Shown here: in pieces, positions 52,683 to 62,307 of the stretch | Layout: each line of letters starts with the position of its first letter | Position numbering within the stretch: the stretch's first letter is position 1 | Assembly (NCBI RefSeq): GCF_005869855.1 | Contig: NZ_SZNH01000006.1 | Location: 136,266-200,265 of the forward strand | Reading direction: 5' to 3' | From: Nostoc sp. PA-18-2419 | Lineage (GTDB): Bacteria; Cyanobacteriota; Cyanobacteriia; Cyanobacteriales; Nostocaceae | DNA: 64,000 nucleotides | The notes under the pieces: model-generated | The model's input: only the letters and a program-made list of their open reading frames with translations | Database searches by the model: none | What the model was told of the DNA's origin: nothing | Translations under genes and position numbers: made by a program

Positions 52683-53705
52683 CTAACCGCTCTCGCGCTC
52701 TAAGATATATTGGGACTGAATTCGTTGCAGTACCTGGTTGTCAACAGCTTCTTTTGCCATGCGAATTGCATTAAAAATTGAAGGTGCTTGTGAGCTTCCG
52801 TGACCGATCAAACAAACTCCTGCTACGCCTAAGAGCAAGGCTCCACCGTGTTCTGCGTGATCCATGCGCTGCTTGATCCGCTTCAAGTTGGGTTTTAAGA
52901 GTGCCGAGCCGATTTGACCGTGTAAGCCTTGGGGTAATTCTTCGCGCAAGATTTGCAGAATTACTTCTCCGACTGCTTCGGCAAATTTTAACAAGACATT
53001 GCCAACGAAGCCATCACAGACAATTACATCAAAATGACCCGAAAGCACATCACGCCCTTCGGCATTGCCAATAAAATTAATTTGAGAATTTTCGCGTAGC
53101 AGTTGATGGGCACGCACAGCTGCATCATTGCCCTTAGAGTCTTCTTCACCGATATTTAACAAACCTACCTTCGGTTCAGTTGTACCCAAGACATACTTAC
53201 TGTAAGCTGACCCCATGACTGCAAACTGCTCTAAAAACTTCGGACGGCAGTCTACATTTGCGCCGACATCAAGTACCAGCACTGGCTTACCAGCTACGAT
53301 AGTGGGAAAAACAGTCCCGATGGCTGGGCGGTCAACTCCTGGTAATCTTCCTAAGCGGAGCAAGGCTGATGCCATAGCTGCACCAGAGTGACCTGCTGAA
53401 AATACCGCATCTGCCTGTTGCTGCTTGACCAAATCCATCGCCACATTAATAGAAGCGTTCCGTTTGCGTCTAACTGCGTTTAAAGGCTCCTCATCCATTG
53501 CGATCGCTTCTTGTGCAGTCACGATCTCCACCTGCCCTAAATTTGTTTTTGGCGGTAAGGCAGCTTCAATTTGTTGGGGATCACCAACCAACAATATATC
53601 TACACCCAATTCTTCCCTTGCTCGCAATGCGCCAGCAACAATTTCAGCGGGTGCGTGATCCCCTCCCATTGCGTCAATTGCGATCCGTACACGAGTCGAT
53701 CCCAT
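52683..53705 (-). CDS. plsX: Phosphate acyltransferase PlsX
   Basis: The protein has 340 residues. It has the family N-terminus RIAIDAMGGDHAPAEIVAGAL, the AVRRKRNASINVAMDLVK stretch, VFSAGHSGAAMASALLRLGRL and NIGEEDSKGNDAAVRAH. It makes acyl-phosphate from acyl-ACP for the PlsY step of phospholipid synthesis; a peripheral membrane enzyme. The gene order plsX-fabH-fabD is widely conserved in bacteria. The ATG at 53705 is at the conserved position. Confidence 0.97.
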   Translation of the reverse strand: MGSTRVRIAIDAMGGDHAPAEIVAGALRAREELGVDILLVGDPQQIEAALPPKTNLGQVEIVTAQEAIAMDEEPLNAVRRKRNASINVAMDLVKQQQADAVFSAGHSGAAMASALLRLGRLPGVDRPAIGTVFPTIVAGKPVLVLDVGANVDCRPKFLEQFAVMGSAYSKYVLGTTEPKVGLLNIGEEDSKGNDAAVRAHQLLRENSQINFIGNAEGRDVLSGHFDVIVCDGFVGNVLLKFAEAVGEVILQILREELPQGLHGQIGSALLKPNLKRIKQRMDHAEHGGALLLGVAGVCLIGHGSSQAPSIFNAIRMAKEAVDNQVLQRIQSQYILERESG

Positions 53706-53849
53706 TGCTTAGAGCTTCTAGAAACCTTACAAATTTTACCAGATGGCTTTACCCAAAAAGCTTAACTTTGAAGATAGCCAAACTACTTTTGTTAATATTG
53801 CAACATTTTTAGTGGCAAGCTCAAGATAGCACGAATTGTTGGCGATTGG

Positions 53850-53966
53850 ACATGGGGCATGGGGCATGGGAAGTGTAGAGAGATAGGGTGGTGAGGTGGT
53901 GGGGTGAAATTCTCTCCCCATTGCCCCTAATCCCGACTTCGTGGGGGCCCCAAGTTCCCCATCTCC
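53850..53966. repeat. G/C-rich heptamer repeat block downstream of pepA
   Basis: catggggcatggggcatggg followed by ggtggtgaggtggtggggtg and ctctccccattgcccctaat. Much of this is the reverse complement of 55509-55610, so the two blocks form a large inverted repeat around pepA. Confidence 0.7.
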
Positions 53967-55448
53967 CTACTCCCCAGTTCCCAATACCCAGTCAACTAGC
54001 GTTCTAACACCGTAGCCAGTTGCCCCAGCGCCGTTGTAGCCGTTTTCTTTATCTGTCCACACTGGGCCGGCTATGTCTAAGTGCGCCCAAGGAGTTTCTT
54101 TGACGAATTCTTTGAGGAAAAGGGCGGCGGTAATGGAACCACCAGGACGCGGCCCGGTATTTTTCATATCGGCAATGCCAGATTTCAACCCTTCAAAATA
54201 TTTTTCTTCCATTGGCATCCGCCAAATCTTTTCCCCTGATGTTTGAGCGGCTTTTTCCAGTTCGGAAGCTACTGCATCATCAGGAGTATATAATCCAGCA
54301 ATGTCCTCACCCAAGGCGATGACGTTGGCACCTGTGAGGGTGGCTAAATCAACGATCGCATCTAATCCTAATTTGTCGGCATACACTAAGGCATCTGCTA
54401 GTGTCAAACGTCCTTCTGCATCGGTGTTGTTGACTTCGATTGTTTTGCCGTTTGATGCTGTGAGGATGTCTCCTGGGCGCATGGCGTGACCGCTAATCAT
54501 GTTTTCGGTCGCTGCTGAGATAAAGTGAACTTCCGAATCTGGCTTGAGTTGAGCGATCGCTTTTGCTGCGCCCAAAGTTGCAGCCGCACCGCCCATATCA
54601 ATTTTCATGGTTTCGATACCACTACCAGCACCTTTAATATTAAGTCCACCAGAGTCGAAGGTTAAACCTTTGCCAATAATTGCCAGTTTCTTTTTGGGTC
54701 TACCTTCTGGCTTGTAAGTTAGGTGAATAAATTTTGGTGGCAAATCAGAAGCTTGGGCTACTCCCAAAAAAGCACCCATACCCAACTTTTCACAGTCTTC
54801 TCGTTCGAGAATTTGCAACTGTAAACCGTATTCATTAGCGATCGCTTGAGCCGTTTCTGCCAAAGTAATTGGTGTTACCGCATTGGCTGGGGCTGCTACT
54901 AACTGCCGTGCCAAGATTACCCCAGAAACGATTTGCTGGGCGCGGTTGATGGCTGCTTCTTCTCCACTAAAACCTAGTAATTCTACGGTTTCTAATTGTG
55001 TTCCTTTATCTTCTGGTTCTGATTTAAAGCGAATATCTTGGTAAAGTGCTAATTCTACACCTTCAGCGATCGCTTGGGCACTTGCGGCTGCATCGTTATT
55101 CCACAACGGAAAACTAAAACCGAGAATTTTGCTTTTTTGCTTTTTGGCTACTCTGGCTACCGCCGCTGCCGCGCGTCGCAAAGTATCTAGTTTGAGTGCT
55201 TCTAGTTTTCCTAAACCTACTAGAATAACTTTCCGAACTCCGCTACCAGTGCCCACACGCGTGAAGATGGTGCTGTTAGCTTTACCCTTAAATTCCTCTT
55301 CAGCAATCAGTTCTTTCAAGACTCCGGAAAACTTTTGATCTAAAGTTGCCAGTTCTCCGGTTAACTCTACTGCATCTTCAAATAATCCAATTGCCAAACT
55401 ATCGCCCGCCCACTCTAGCAAAGGCGTATTACTAGGTTGAATTGTCAT
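53967..55448 (-). CDS. pepA: Leucyl aminopeptidase (M17)
   Basis: The protein has 493 residues. It has the M17 C-terminal catalytic domain with metal and substrate residues in [29 protein letters not shown] and the family signature [15 protein letters not shown]. The N-terminal regulatory/DNA-binding-like domain (about 1-160) is complete. It is a cytosolic two-metal hexameric exopeptidase that releases N-terminal amino acids. ATG at 55448. Flanking inverted G/C-rich repeats isolate it from its neighbours. Confidence 0.96.
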   Translation of the reverse strand: MTIQPSNTPLLEWAGDSLAIGLFEDAVELTGELATLDQKFSGVLKELIAEEEFKGKANSTIFTRVGTGSGVRKVILVGLGKLEALKLDTLRRAAAAVARVAKKQKSKILGFSFPLWNNDAAASAQAIAEGVELALYQDIRFKSEPEDKGTQLETVELLGFSGEEAAINRAQQIVSGVILARQLVAAPANAVTPITLAETAQAIANEYGLQLQILEREDCEKLGMGAFLGVAQASDLPPKFIHLTYKPEGRPKKKLAIIGKGLTFDSGGLNIKGAGSGIETMKIDMGGAAATLGAAKAIAQLKPDSEVHFISAATENMISGHAMRPGDILTASNGKTIEVNNTDAEGRLTLADALVYADKLGLDAIVDLATLTGANVIALGEDIAGLYTPDDAVASELEKAAQTSGEKIWRMPMEEKYFEGLKSGIADMKNTGPRPGGSITAALFLKEFVKETPWAHLDIAGPVWTDKENGYNGAGATGYGVRTLVDWVLGTGE

Positions 55449-55508
55449 TTTGGGATTTTATTTAAATATTCGTTCTTGTACCAGTATTGCTCAAAATTTT
55501 TGTTTCAT

Positions 55509-55615
55509 GGTGAGGGGGCTGGGGATTAGGGGCAATGGGGAAGGTAAGGTCTCCTCTGGGGATAAGGGGAGATGGGGAGAGAATTTCACCCTACCACACC
55601 ACCACCCGATCTCCG
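55509..55615. repeat. G/C-rich heptamer repeat block upstream of pepA
   Basis: gggattaggggcaatgggga ... ggagagaatttcaccctacc is the inverted counterpart of 53878-53930 with a 30-bp insertion of similar repeats. It lies between the EcsC gene and pepA. Confidence 0.7.
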
Positions 55616-55618
55616 TCC

Positions 55619-56797
55619 CTATGCCCCAATCGCATTAGGATCGATGTCAAATTTATTAGCGATCGCACTGATTAGTTCTTGTTCAACTGGTGTAATCTGA
55701 TTATCGAACTGGGCAATTTTAGAACACTGAGCTAATAATGGGATGGCAAAATCACGGCTTAGCTGATTGAGCAGTGTATCTAAAGGCTTAGGTGATTTGA
55801 TGTTTTCGGCAATGGCTTTTAGAGAGGTGGGACTTAAATTTACAGCTTGCAATTCTGGCAAAATTTCTTGCCAAGTTTTTTCCGGATGACTAGCCAGGAT
55901 CGCGTGAACTAAAATTTGATCCATAACGGCTTGTTGAGCGATCGCACTTTGGAGATACTCTTCACTTTGTTGTTTTAAGGTTGCTAATGTCTGTGGGGAA
56001 GCTAGAGAAGTTGATTCATCCAATTTGGCTTCATAAAATCGACAAGCAGCATACCCCAATGAATAGATCATCGTCGCATTTGAACTAACGGCGATCGCGG
56101 CACCAGCAAAGGGCACATTTCGCAATAAGCCTAATCCCGCAGCTTTTAACAAACGACTTCCACCCAAGGCCAACCCAAAAATTGCCAAAACTTCACCTTT
56201 GCGGGCTGGATCTCTTAAATCTAACCCATAGTCACATGCAATCTCATAAACCATTTCCGACTGCAATTTTGTTGTTGCTGCTAAATCAATTGCTAAAAAT
56301 GTCAGTGCAAATCCCGGTAAAATACTCGTTGCCAAACCAATCCCCCCAGCTCTTGCTGCTTTGTCCATCATGATACGATGAGCAATTTGGCTGGGTGATT
56401 CATTGGGATATTGTTGCTTGAGCTTATTTACGGTCACTTCTGCTTTTTCTAAATCAACAATATCAGTGGCACCAAACAACCAATTTAGATTTAATACTCC
56501 AGATAGTTTTCTAACGAGCCAATTTTCGCTGAGGTGATTTAGGACTTGACCGCTGGTTTGAGTTGTTTGCTCAATGAACTTGTGTGTTTCTTTCGCTGTC
56601 GCTTCTCCCACCCCTATTACTGTGGCTAAAACTACTTGGCCTGTCTCAACAACAGTTTTGCTCAAAGACTCTAATATAGACGGATCGTTTTCTAGTGATG
56701 ATTGAACCGGAATTGTTAGTTGTGAAGTTTTTGTGGGTGAATTAACTAACTTGTTCGTCTCTATCTGTTCGGGTTTGTTTGCCATTGCTTGCACCAT
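55619..56797 (-). CDS. EcsC-family protein with TerB-like C-terminus
   Basis: The protein has 392 residues. A polar N-terminal region is followed by a predicted amphipathic/hydrophobic core of the EcsC family (about 105-250: GIGLATSILPGFALTFLAIDLAATTKLQSEMVYEIACDYGLDLRDPARKGEVL). The last 60 residues (LAQCSKIAQFDNQITPVEQELISAIANKFDID) look like a TerB/DUF533-type helical repeat with the acidic I.P.E...I..IA..FDID pattern. EcsC proteins are uncharacterised and often linked to ABC exporters or stress. No partner gene is adjacent. Confidence 0.8.
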   Translation of the reverse strand: MVQAMANKPEQIETNKLVNSPTKTSQLTIPVQSSLENDPSILESLSKTVVETGQVVLATVIGVGEATAKETHKFIEQTTQTSGQVLNHLSENWLVRKLSGVLNLNWLFGATDIVDLEKAEVTVNKLKQQYPNESPSQIAHRIMMDKAARAGGIGLATSILPGFALTFLAIDLAATTKLQSEMVYEIACDYGLDLRDPARKGEVLAIFGLALGGSRLLKAAGLGLLRNVPFAGAAIAVSSNATMIYSLGYAACRFYEAKLDESTSLASPQTLATLKQQSEEYLQSAIAQQAVMDQILVHAILASHPEKTWQEILPELQAVNLSPTSLKAIAENIKSPKPLDTLLNQLSRDFAIPLLAQCSKIAQFDNQITPVEQELISAIANKFDIDPNAIGA

Positions 56798-57106
56798 CGT
56801 GTAAAGCCTCTCTTTCTTGGTTGTAGCGAAAGTGTGAATGGCTTGACATCTCCCAACAAGTACAACTTAAATAAAATTTTTCAAGATGTAAAGTTCAATG
56901 TATATATTTATTTGCCTCACCCTTTAATAGGAAATTAATTATACAAATTACTATTGCACCTTATCTTTTAAGTACTTATAAATTAATTGATTGTGCTTTT
57001 GCCAATGAAATAAGTAGGTCAATATTGAAAAACTTAAGTTGGTTGACTGCTGATGGTTAATAGTCAACAGTCAGCACGAAAAAATATTAGGTAAATTAAC
57101 ATTGGC
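56798..57106. other. Intergenic region, nothing strong
   Basis: AT-rich, with an imperfect TGACTG ... CAGTCA inverted repeat at about 57043-57074 that may serve as a terminator for the flavin reductase-like gene. Confidence 0.35.
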
Positions 57107-57724
57107 TCACACCTTTGGAGTTGTCATCTCAAATCGTTCCCCAATCTTTGTATACTCAACTGGCCCACCTAAGCGCGTAATTGGCTGCATCTTTACAGTA
57201 TCAACTAACCCTAAATCTTGGCGGTATAAGTCTTCACGTACATGAAATCGTAAAACTCGACCCAATACCATCACATTATTAGTTCCTTCGACTGGAACTA
57301 TTTGTGTTACTTTGCACTCCATCGCCACAGGTGAACTTTCAATCCGCAATGGTCGGACATCTGTAGCAGGAATAGCTTTTAAGTTTGCTTTTTCAAACTC
57401 GTTAACTTCATAGGGAAATTCTGTAGCTGTTTGAACCATTGCCTGAGATAGTGTTTCATCTACCACATGACACACAAATTCATCAACTTCATGAATATTA
57501 CGTAACGTATCTTTTTCTTTCGGCTCACGTCTATGGTATGCGATTGAGAACATAATCGTTGGTGGAAAACCTGCTACTGCATTGAAAAACGAATATGGAG
57601 CAAGATTAGGAATTCCAGAGGCACTAATTGTAGACACCCATGCAATTGGACGAGGAGCAACGATGCTTGTCAATAGATGATAAGGAGCAGGGTCTTTCAT
57701 TTCCTGCGGCACAAATGATAACAT
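57107..57724 (-). CDS. Flavin reductase-like, FMN-binding split-barrel protein
   Basis: The protein has 205 residues. It has the flavin_reductase/DIM6-NTAB pattern: APYHLLTSIVAPRPIAWVSTISASGIPNLAPYSFFNAVAGFPPTIMFSI, then DTLRNIHEVDEFVCHVVDE and a C-terminal LGGPVEYTKIGERFEM. Members bind FMN and serve as reductase components or unknown oxidoreductases. The next gene on the strand, the alpha/beta hydrolase, is about 90 bp upstream, so co-transcription is possible. Confidence 0.88.
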   Translation of the reverse strand: MLSFVPQEMKDPAPYHLLTSIVAPRPIAWVSTISASGIPNLAPYSFFNAVAGFPPTIMFSIAYHRREPKEKDTLRNIHEVDEFVCHVVDETLSQAMVQTATEFPYEVNEFEKANLKAIPATDVRPLRIESSPVAMECKVTQIVPVEGTNNVMVLGRVLRFHVREDLYRQDLGLVDTVKMQPITRLGGPVEYTKIGERFEMTTPKV

Positions 57725-57814
57725 AAAGTTCTCTAAGAAATGCGGGTAGTTGAGAGTATTTACTCAATAGCTGACAGGCGATTTGCACTCCTAAAAATGC
57801 GATCGCCCCTCAGT

Positions 57815-58642
57815 CTATCCTTTCACCTCTTGCTCTGTAACGATGTCAGTTTTACTTTCTAAAAAGTCGTTAGCCTTAAGGATTTCATAGAGATTGATAT
57901 TTTGCTCTAGCAAGCAAGCGTGTCCGCAATTGGGCAGCACCATAATCTTGGTATTTGGTACGATATTTGCTATCCGCTTGACTTCAGTCACAGAAGGCAA
58001 AAGCCGATCGCTAGCACCGGCAATCAACAAAACTGGTTGCGTTAAGTGGCGTAATTGCTCCTCATCAATATCAAATTCCCGCAGTAAAGATAATCGCCAA
58101 AGAACGGTTTCTGAGGGAACAGAACGCATAGTTCTTAAGAGTTCGTGGCGATCGCTACGAGAAATCCGTGGCAAAGATGCTAAAAACGGCAATAGTCCGA
58201 GTGCGCCAATATCGTATAATCCCGATGGCACTAAGTAAGTAATTTGCGATGCCCAGTTCAACCAAGGACGAAGTCGAAAGGCTGAAGCTGGATTAATTAG
58301 AATAATTCGTTTAAATAACTGCGGTGCTTTGATTGCTACTTTCATCGCCAAGCAACCTCCAAAGGACTCACCGCATAAGTAAACTGGCCTATGAGAACTT
58401 TTTTCTAGTTCGGAGTGGATCAAGTCTAATACATTGTTCGTCAACACATCCCAGGTAGTGAGGTCTTTTCGAGGGATTGCGAAACAGCGGACATCAAAGC
58501 CAACTTCTAATCCAGCGGTCTGCGATCGCAATAATTGACCTGTCCCATCCATTCCTGGTAAATAAACAAACAACGGATACTCTGGCTGTAATCGTTTAGG
58601 TGTAAGGAAACAAGGCTTGAGTTCAACTTCTGGGGTAGTCAT
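57815..58642 (-). CDS. Alpha/beta hydrolase resembling the hydrolase half of phytyl ester synthase
   Basis: The protein has 275 residues. LFVYLPGMDGTGQLLRSQ (oxyanion loop), VYLCGESFGGCLAMKVA (GxSxG nucleophile Ser), IAGASDRLLPS (Asp) and LPNCGHACLLEQ (His) give a complete catalytic triad. The LPG.DGTG...R opening and ESFGGCLA.....P...K..ILINPA pattern resemble the N-terminal half of plant PES/DGAT-like esterases. The gene just upstream on the same strand encodes an acyltransferase similar in type to the C-terminal half, so the two may act together in transferring acyl chains to phytol or diacylglycerol. Start ATG at 58642, next to heptamer repeats. Confidence 0.82.
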   Translation of the reverse strand: MTTPEVELKPCFLTPKRLQPEYPLFVYLPGMDGTGQLLRSQTAGLEVGFDVRCFAIPRKDLTTWDVLTNNVLDLIHSELEKSSHRPVYLCGESFGGCLAMKVAIKAPQLFKRIILINPASAFRLRPWLNWASQITYLVPSGLYDIGALGLLPFLASLPRISRSDRHELLRTMRSVPSETVLWRLSLLREFDIDEEQLRHLTQPVLLIAGASDRLLPSVTEVKRIANIVPNTKIMVLPNCGHACLLEQNINLYEILKANDFLESKTDIVTEQEVKG

Positions 58643-58680
58643 TGGTCATTGGTCATTGGTCATTGGTCATTGGTCACTAA
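58643..58680. repeat. TCATTGG heptamer tandem array
   Basis: About four and a half perfect tandem copies of the heptamer TCATTGG immediately upstream of the hydrolase ATG, in the position of its ribosome binding site. Confidence 0.85.
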
Positions 58681-58801
58681 TTAATGGTATAAAAATTTTG
58701 AAGTGTTGGAAGTTCCTAGGAAGTACGCAGCTTTAGACCAACAATAAAAAACGTTTCACAGCCGACTGCAAGTCGTGGTGACAATCCAAAATTGGATTGG
58801 T

Positions 58802-59527
58802 CTAATAGCAACCTTGACGCAGTAAGTTACTAACTTCTTTTTGGCAATGTTTGGTTACTTCTGCCACAACAGTTCTGGCTTGTTTGCCACGATATCTTTT
58901 TTGATGTTGGGGAGTAATCCAATAAGGGTGACCAATTAATACAGCAACCCGACGATAAATTACCAAAGGATGCCAACCTGATTGGTTGAATAAGGGTTCT
59001 GAAGGATCGAATAAACTCAATAGCCGCAGGGGAAAGCCAGAAGTGTTTACTTCTTCTAAAGAAGCGATGGCGATCGGCAAAATTGCTAAATCCTCCACAT
59101 CAGCCCTCAACGCTAAATGAGCAAATCCTCGCTGAAATTCACCCACCATGTTTGGCACAGTAAATTTTACCATTGGTTCTGTTCCTTCAGGAAATACTCC
59201 CACCATCTGCCGAGACTGCAATAGCATCTGTGACTGCACAAAAAAGCTTTGTTGGCGGTTTTGAGCTTCTTCCAAAGGAAAACACCCTAGTTGCTTAGTA
59301 ACAATCTCCCGCATTATCGGCACTTGTCCCATGTAGTGATGGCAAGCAAATCGAATTGGATTCGATAACGCCGCCATTAAAATCGGTGCATCCATAAAGC
59401 TGCGATGATTGCTGACTACCAAGACGCTAGCATCTTGGGGAATGCGATCTTCGTAATAGCGAAACATTTGTGTTGAAAGCCCCGCCAACAAAGCTTGCGA
59501 AATCAGCTCAGGAGTATTTACACTCAT
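58802..59527 (-). CDS. PlsC-like (LPLAT) acyltransferase
   Basis: The protein has 241 residues. It has the acyltransferase block I NHRSFMDAP (H-x4-D), block III VGVFPEGTEPMV and a hydrophobic surround. It lacks a strong transmembrane anchor, so it is probably membrane-peripheral. Substrates are not visible from the sequence; lysophosphatidate, diacylglycerol or phytol are options. Pairing with the downstream alpha/beta hydrolase suggests a split equivalent of plant phytyl ester synthase. It lies about 160 bp upstream of that gene. ATG at 59527. Confidence 0.86.
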   Translation of the reverse strand: MSVNTPELISQALLAGLSTQMFRYYEDRIPQDASVLVVSNHRSFMDAPILMAALSNPIRFACHHYMGQVPIMREIVTKQLGCFPLEEAQNRQQSFFVQSQMLLQSRQMVGVFPEGTEPMVKFTVPNMVGEFQRGFAHLALRADVEDLAILPIAIASLEEVNTSGFPLRLLSLFDPSEPLFNQSGWHPLVIYRRVAVLIGHPYWITPQHQKRYRGKQARTVVAEVTKHCQKEVSNLLRQGCY

Positions 59528-59906
59528 ACTTCATCAATAATATTTTCCGATAAATGTGGCAGTTTAGCTTAATTTAATTTTTACATTTCTTTACTACTAC
59601 CATGACCGTCTTAAGATAGAAATGTCTGAATATACAAAGCTGAGCGGATTTTCTGCATTCTGAGTATATGTATTCCTAAACACAAGAATATGTTATCAAA
59701 AGTATTTCCAAAACTAGTTGTTAATTTCTGGATTTTAGGCAAAAATCAGCTGAATTAATGCATATTATCAAACAATTGCTAAGCAGAGAAATTTGCTAAT
59801 ATTAAGGTGTAGTTGGAAAAAATAGGAATAATGTTATATAATGACGTGGTTTTGCTAAAGAAAAATATAATATGTAAAACGTTTTAATAAGTTGATTTTA
59901 TTTTGC
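59528..59906. other. Divergent intergenic region with metG promoter
   Basis: AT-rich, between divergent genes. TATAAT at 59837-59842, about 65 bp before the metG ATG, is a plausible -10 box for metG. No other element seen. Confidence 0.4.
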
Positions 59907-61511
59907 ATGAATCTAGTGAATAAAACACAAAAGACATTTGCACTAACAACACCCCTATATTATGTTAACGATATACCTCATATAGGCAGCGCTTATACAA
60001 CGATCGCCGCCGATGTAGTAGCCAGATTTCATCGGCTATTGGGGCATCAAGTACTATTAATTACGGGTACAGATGAGCATGGGCAAAAAATTCAGCGATC
60101 GGCAGAAATTTTAGGTAAAGCCCCACAAGATTTTTGCGATGAAATTGTGCCTAGTTTTGTGAGTTTGTGGCAGTTGCTTGATATTCAATATGATCGCTTT
60201 AGTCGGACTACTGCGCCTCGTCATGAAGCGATTGTGAAAGAATTCTTTGAGCGAGTATGGAAATCAGGCGATATCTACCAAGGACAACAACAAGGCTGGT
60301 ATTGTGTATCTTGTGAAGAATTTAAAGAAGAACGAGAACTTTTAGAAGGACACCACTGTCCAATTCATACTAATAAAGAAGTCGAGTGGCGAGACGAACA
60401 AAACTATTTTTTTCGCTTATCTAAATATCAAAATAAACTGACAGAACTTTATCAGTTAAAACCAGATTTTATCCAACCAGAAACTCGGCGCAACGAAGTC
60501 CTAAGCTTTGTTAATCAAGGTCTGCAAGACTTTTCAATTTCACGGGTGAATTTAGATTGGGGTTTTCCAGTACCAACCGATCCCAAGCACACACTTTATG
60601 TGTGGTTTGATGCACTACTCGGTTATGTAACTGCATTACTTGAACCCAATGCAGAACCAACTTTAGCCAATGCCTTAGAGACATGGTGGCCAATTAATTT
60701 GCATTTAATTGGTAAAGATATTCTGCGCTTCCACGCAGTTTACTGGCCAGCGATGCTGTTATCAGCTGGTTTACCCCTCCCAGACCGAGTATTTGGACAC
60801 GGGTTTTTGACTAAAGACGGTCTAAAAATGGGCAAAAGTCTGGGTAATACTCTCGATCCTGTAGAGTTAGTCCAACGCTATGGTAGCGATGCCGTTCGTT
60901 ATTACTTCCTTAAGGAAATCGAATTTGGCAAGGATGGAGATTTTAATGAAGTTAGGTTCATTAATTCTCTGAATGCAGATTTGGCAGACAAATTAGGTAA
61001 TTTGCTCAATCGCACCTTGAGCATGGTCAAAAAATACTGCGCCCAGAATAATGTACCATCAATCGGCAACGAAATAATCTCTGAAGAAAATCCTTTAAAA
61101 ACAATTGGTTTACCTCTGGGGGAACAGGTAAAACAAGCCTATGAGCAGCTAGCTTTCAATCAAGCCTGCGAATCTATCCTTTTACTGGTGCAAGCTAGTA
61201 ATAAGTTTATTGATGAACAAGCTCCTTGGTCATTATATAAGCAAGGACAGCAGCAGGAAGTCGAAAAAGTTCTGTACGCAGTACTAGAATCAGTTAGACT
61301 AGCAGCTTATCTATTATCACCAATTATTCCGAACATCAGTAGCGATATTTATCAGCAATTGGGCTTCGGAATAAACTTTAATGATCGCATCCAAAGTTCG
61401 CTTTATGCTCCTTTTGCCACCCATGCAACTTGGGGGGTACTATCTAGTAAACAACAGTTGGGTACACCTCAACCAATTTTTAAACGTATAGAACCCCCAA
61501 AAAACCATTAA
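59907..61511 (+). CDS. metG: Methionyl-tRNA synthetase
   Basis: The protein has 534 residues from the ATG at 59907; the track TTG start is five codons upstream. Class I signatures are complete: HIGH as PHIGSAYTTIAAD (about 24) and KMSKS as LKMGKSLGN (about 306). The connective peptide has a single Cys-x2-Cys knuckle region (WYCVSCEEFKEERELLEGHHCPIH). Residues 330-530 form the anticodon-binding helical domain. No C-terminal EMAP-type tRNA-binding domain is present, as usual in cyanobacteria. No Shine-Dalgarno sequence is evident. Confidence 0.97.
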   Translation: MNLVNKTQKTFALTTPLYYVNDIPHIGSAYTTIAADVVARFHRLLGHQVLLITGTDEHGQKIQRSAEILGKAPQDFCDEIVPSFVSLWQLLDIQYDRFSRTTAPRHEAIVKEFFERVWKSGDIYQGQQQGWYCVSCEEFKEERELLEGHHCPIHTNKEVEWRDEQNYFFRLSKYQNKLTELYQLKPDFIQPETRRNEVLSFVNQGLQDFSISRVNLDWGFPVPTDPKHTLYVWFDALLGYVTALLEPNAEPTLANALETWWPINLHLIGKDILRFHAVYWPAMLLSAGLPLPDRVFGHGFLTKDGLKMGKSLGNTLDPVELVQRYGSDAVRYYFLKEIEFGKDGDFNEVRFINSLNADLADKLGNLLNRTLSMVKKYCAQNNVPSIGNEIISEENPLKTIGLPLGEQVKQAYEQLAFNQACESILLLVQASNKFIDEQAPWSLYKQGQQQEVEKVLYAVLESVRLAAYLLSPIIPNISSDIYQQLGFGINFNDRIQSSLYAPFATHATWGVLSSKQQLGTPQPIFKRIEPPKNH

Positions 61512-61668
61512 TCCATATCAAACTCTAATTTTGTTCAATTTCTAATTTTCTGGGAAAAATTTATCGGGGCTGAAGTTAATTAGCTCCGGATCATTATCAT
61601 AAACCGCTGTGACTAGAATGTAAAACTTGGTAATTTGTATCAAAAATAACAGGGATAACAACTGAGGT

Positions 61669-62307
61669 ATGACAACAATGTTGAATAATTTAGAAAATGA
61701 CTCGATATTTACACCAGAACAAGTTTTGGAAAATCGGGGTCGAGTCGCCATATTTATAGATGGTTCAAATTTATTTTATGCTGCACTACAATTAGGAATT
61801 GAAATTGATTACACGAAGCTGTTGTGTAGATTAACTGGAGGTTCTCGGTTACTGCGAGCTTTCTTCTATACTGGTGTAGACCGGACAAACGAGAAGCAAC
61901 AGGGATTTTTGCTGTGGATGCGTCGCAATGGCTATCGAGTCATTGCAAAGGACTTGGTACAACTGCCAGATGGCTCTAAAAAAGCTAACCTGGATGTAGA
62001 AATAGCAGTCGATATGATGGCGTTAGTCGATTCTTATGATACCGCAGTTTTAGTTAGCGGTGATGGCGATTTGGCGTACGCAGTCAATTCTGTAAGCTAT
62101 CGTGGTGTCAGGGTAGAGGTAGTGAGTTTGCGTTCCATGACCAGTGACAGCTTAATTAATGTAAGCGATCGCTATATTGATTTAGAAGCCATCAAAGAAG
62201 ATATTCAAAAAACCCCTCGTCAAAGCTATCCATATCGACCACTATCGAGTATGGGATTTTTGGAAGACCCAAGAACTAGCGAGGGACATTTAGAAATCCA
62301 AGAATGA
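61669..62307 (+). CDS. LabA-like NYN-domain protein
   Basis: The protein has 212 residues. The NYN (PIN-like nuclease) fold is shown by VAIFIDGSNLFYAAL, the KKANLDVEIAVDMM stretch and VLVSGDGDLAYAV, carrying the conserved acidic residues. These match the LabA/DUF88 group, in which LabA of Synechococcus acts in circadian output; RNase activity is possible. A GAGGT lies directly before the first ATG (61669). A second ATG nine bases on (61678) has better spacing, so the true start may be 61678. The stop overlaps the start of the LptC-like gene by 4 bp (ATGA). Confidence 0.88.
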   Translation: MTTMLNNLENDSIFTPEQVLENRGRVAIFIDGSNLFYAALQLGIEIDYTKLLCRLTGGSRLLRAFFYTGVDRTNEKQQGFLLWMRRNGYRVIAKDLVQLPDGSKKANLDVEIAVDMMALVDSYDTAVLVSGDGDLAYAVNSVSYRGVRVEVVSLRSMTSDSLINVSDRYIDLEAIKEDIQKTPRQSYPYRPLSSMGFLEDPRTSEGHLEIQE

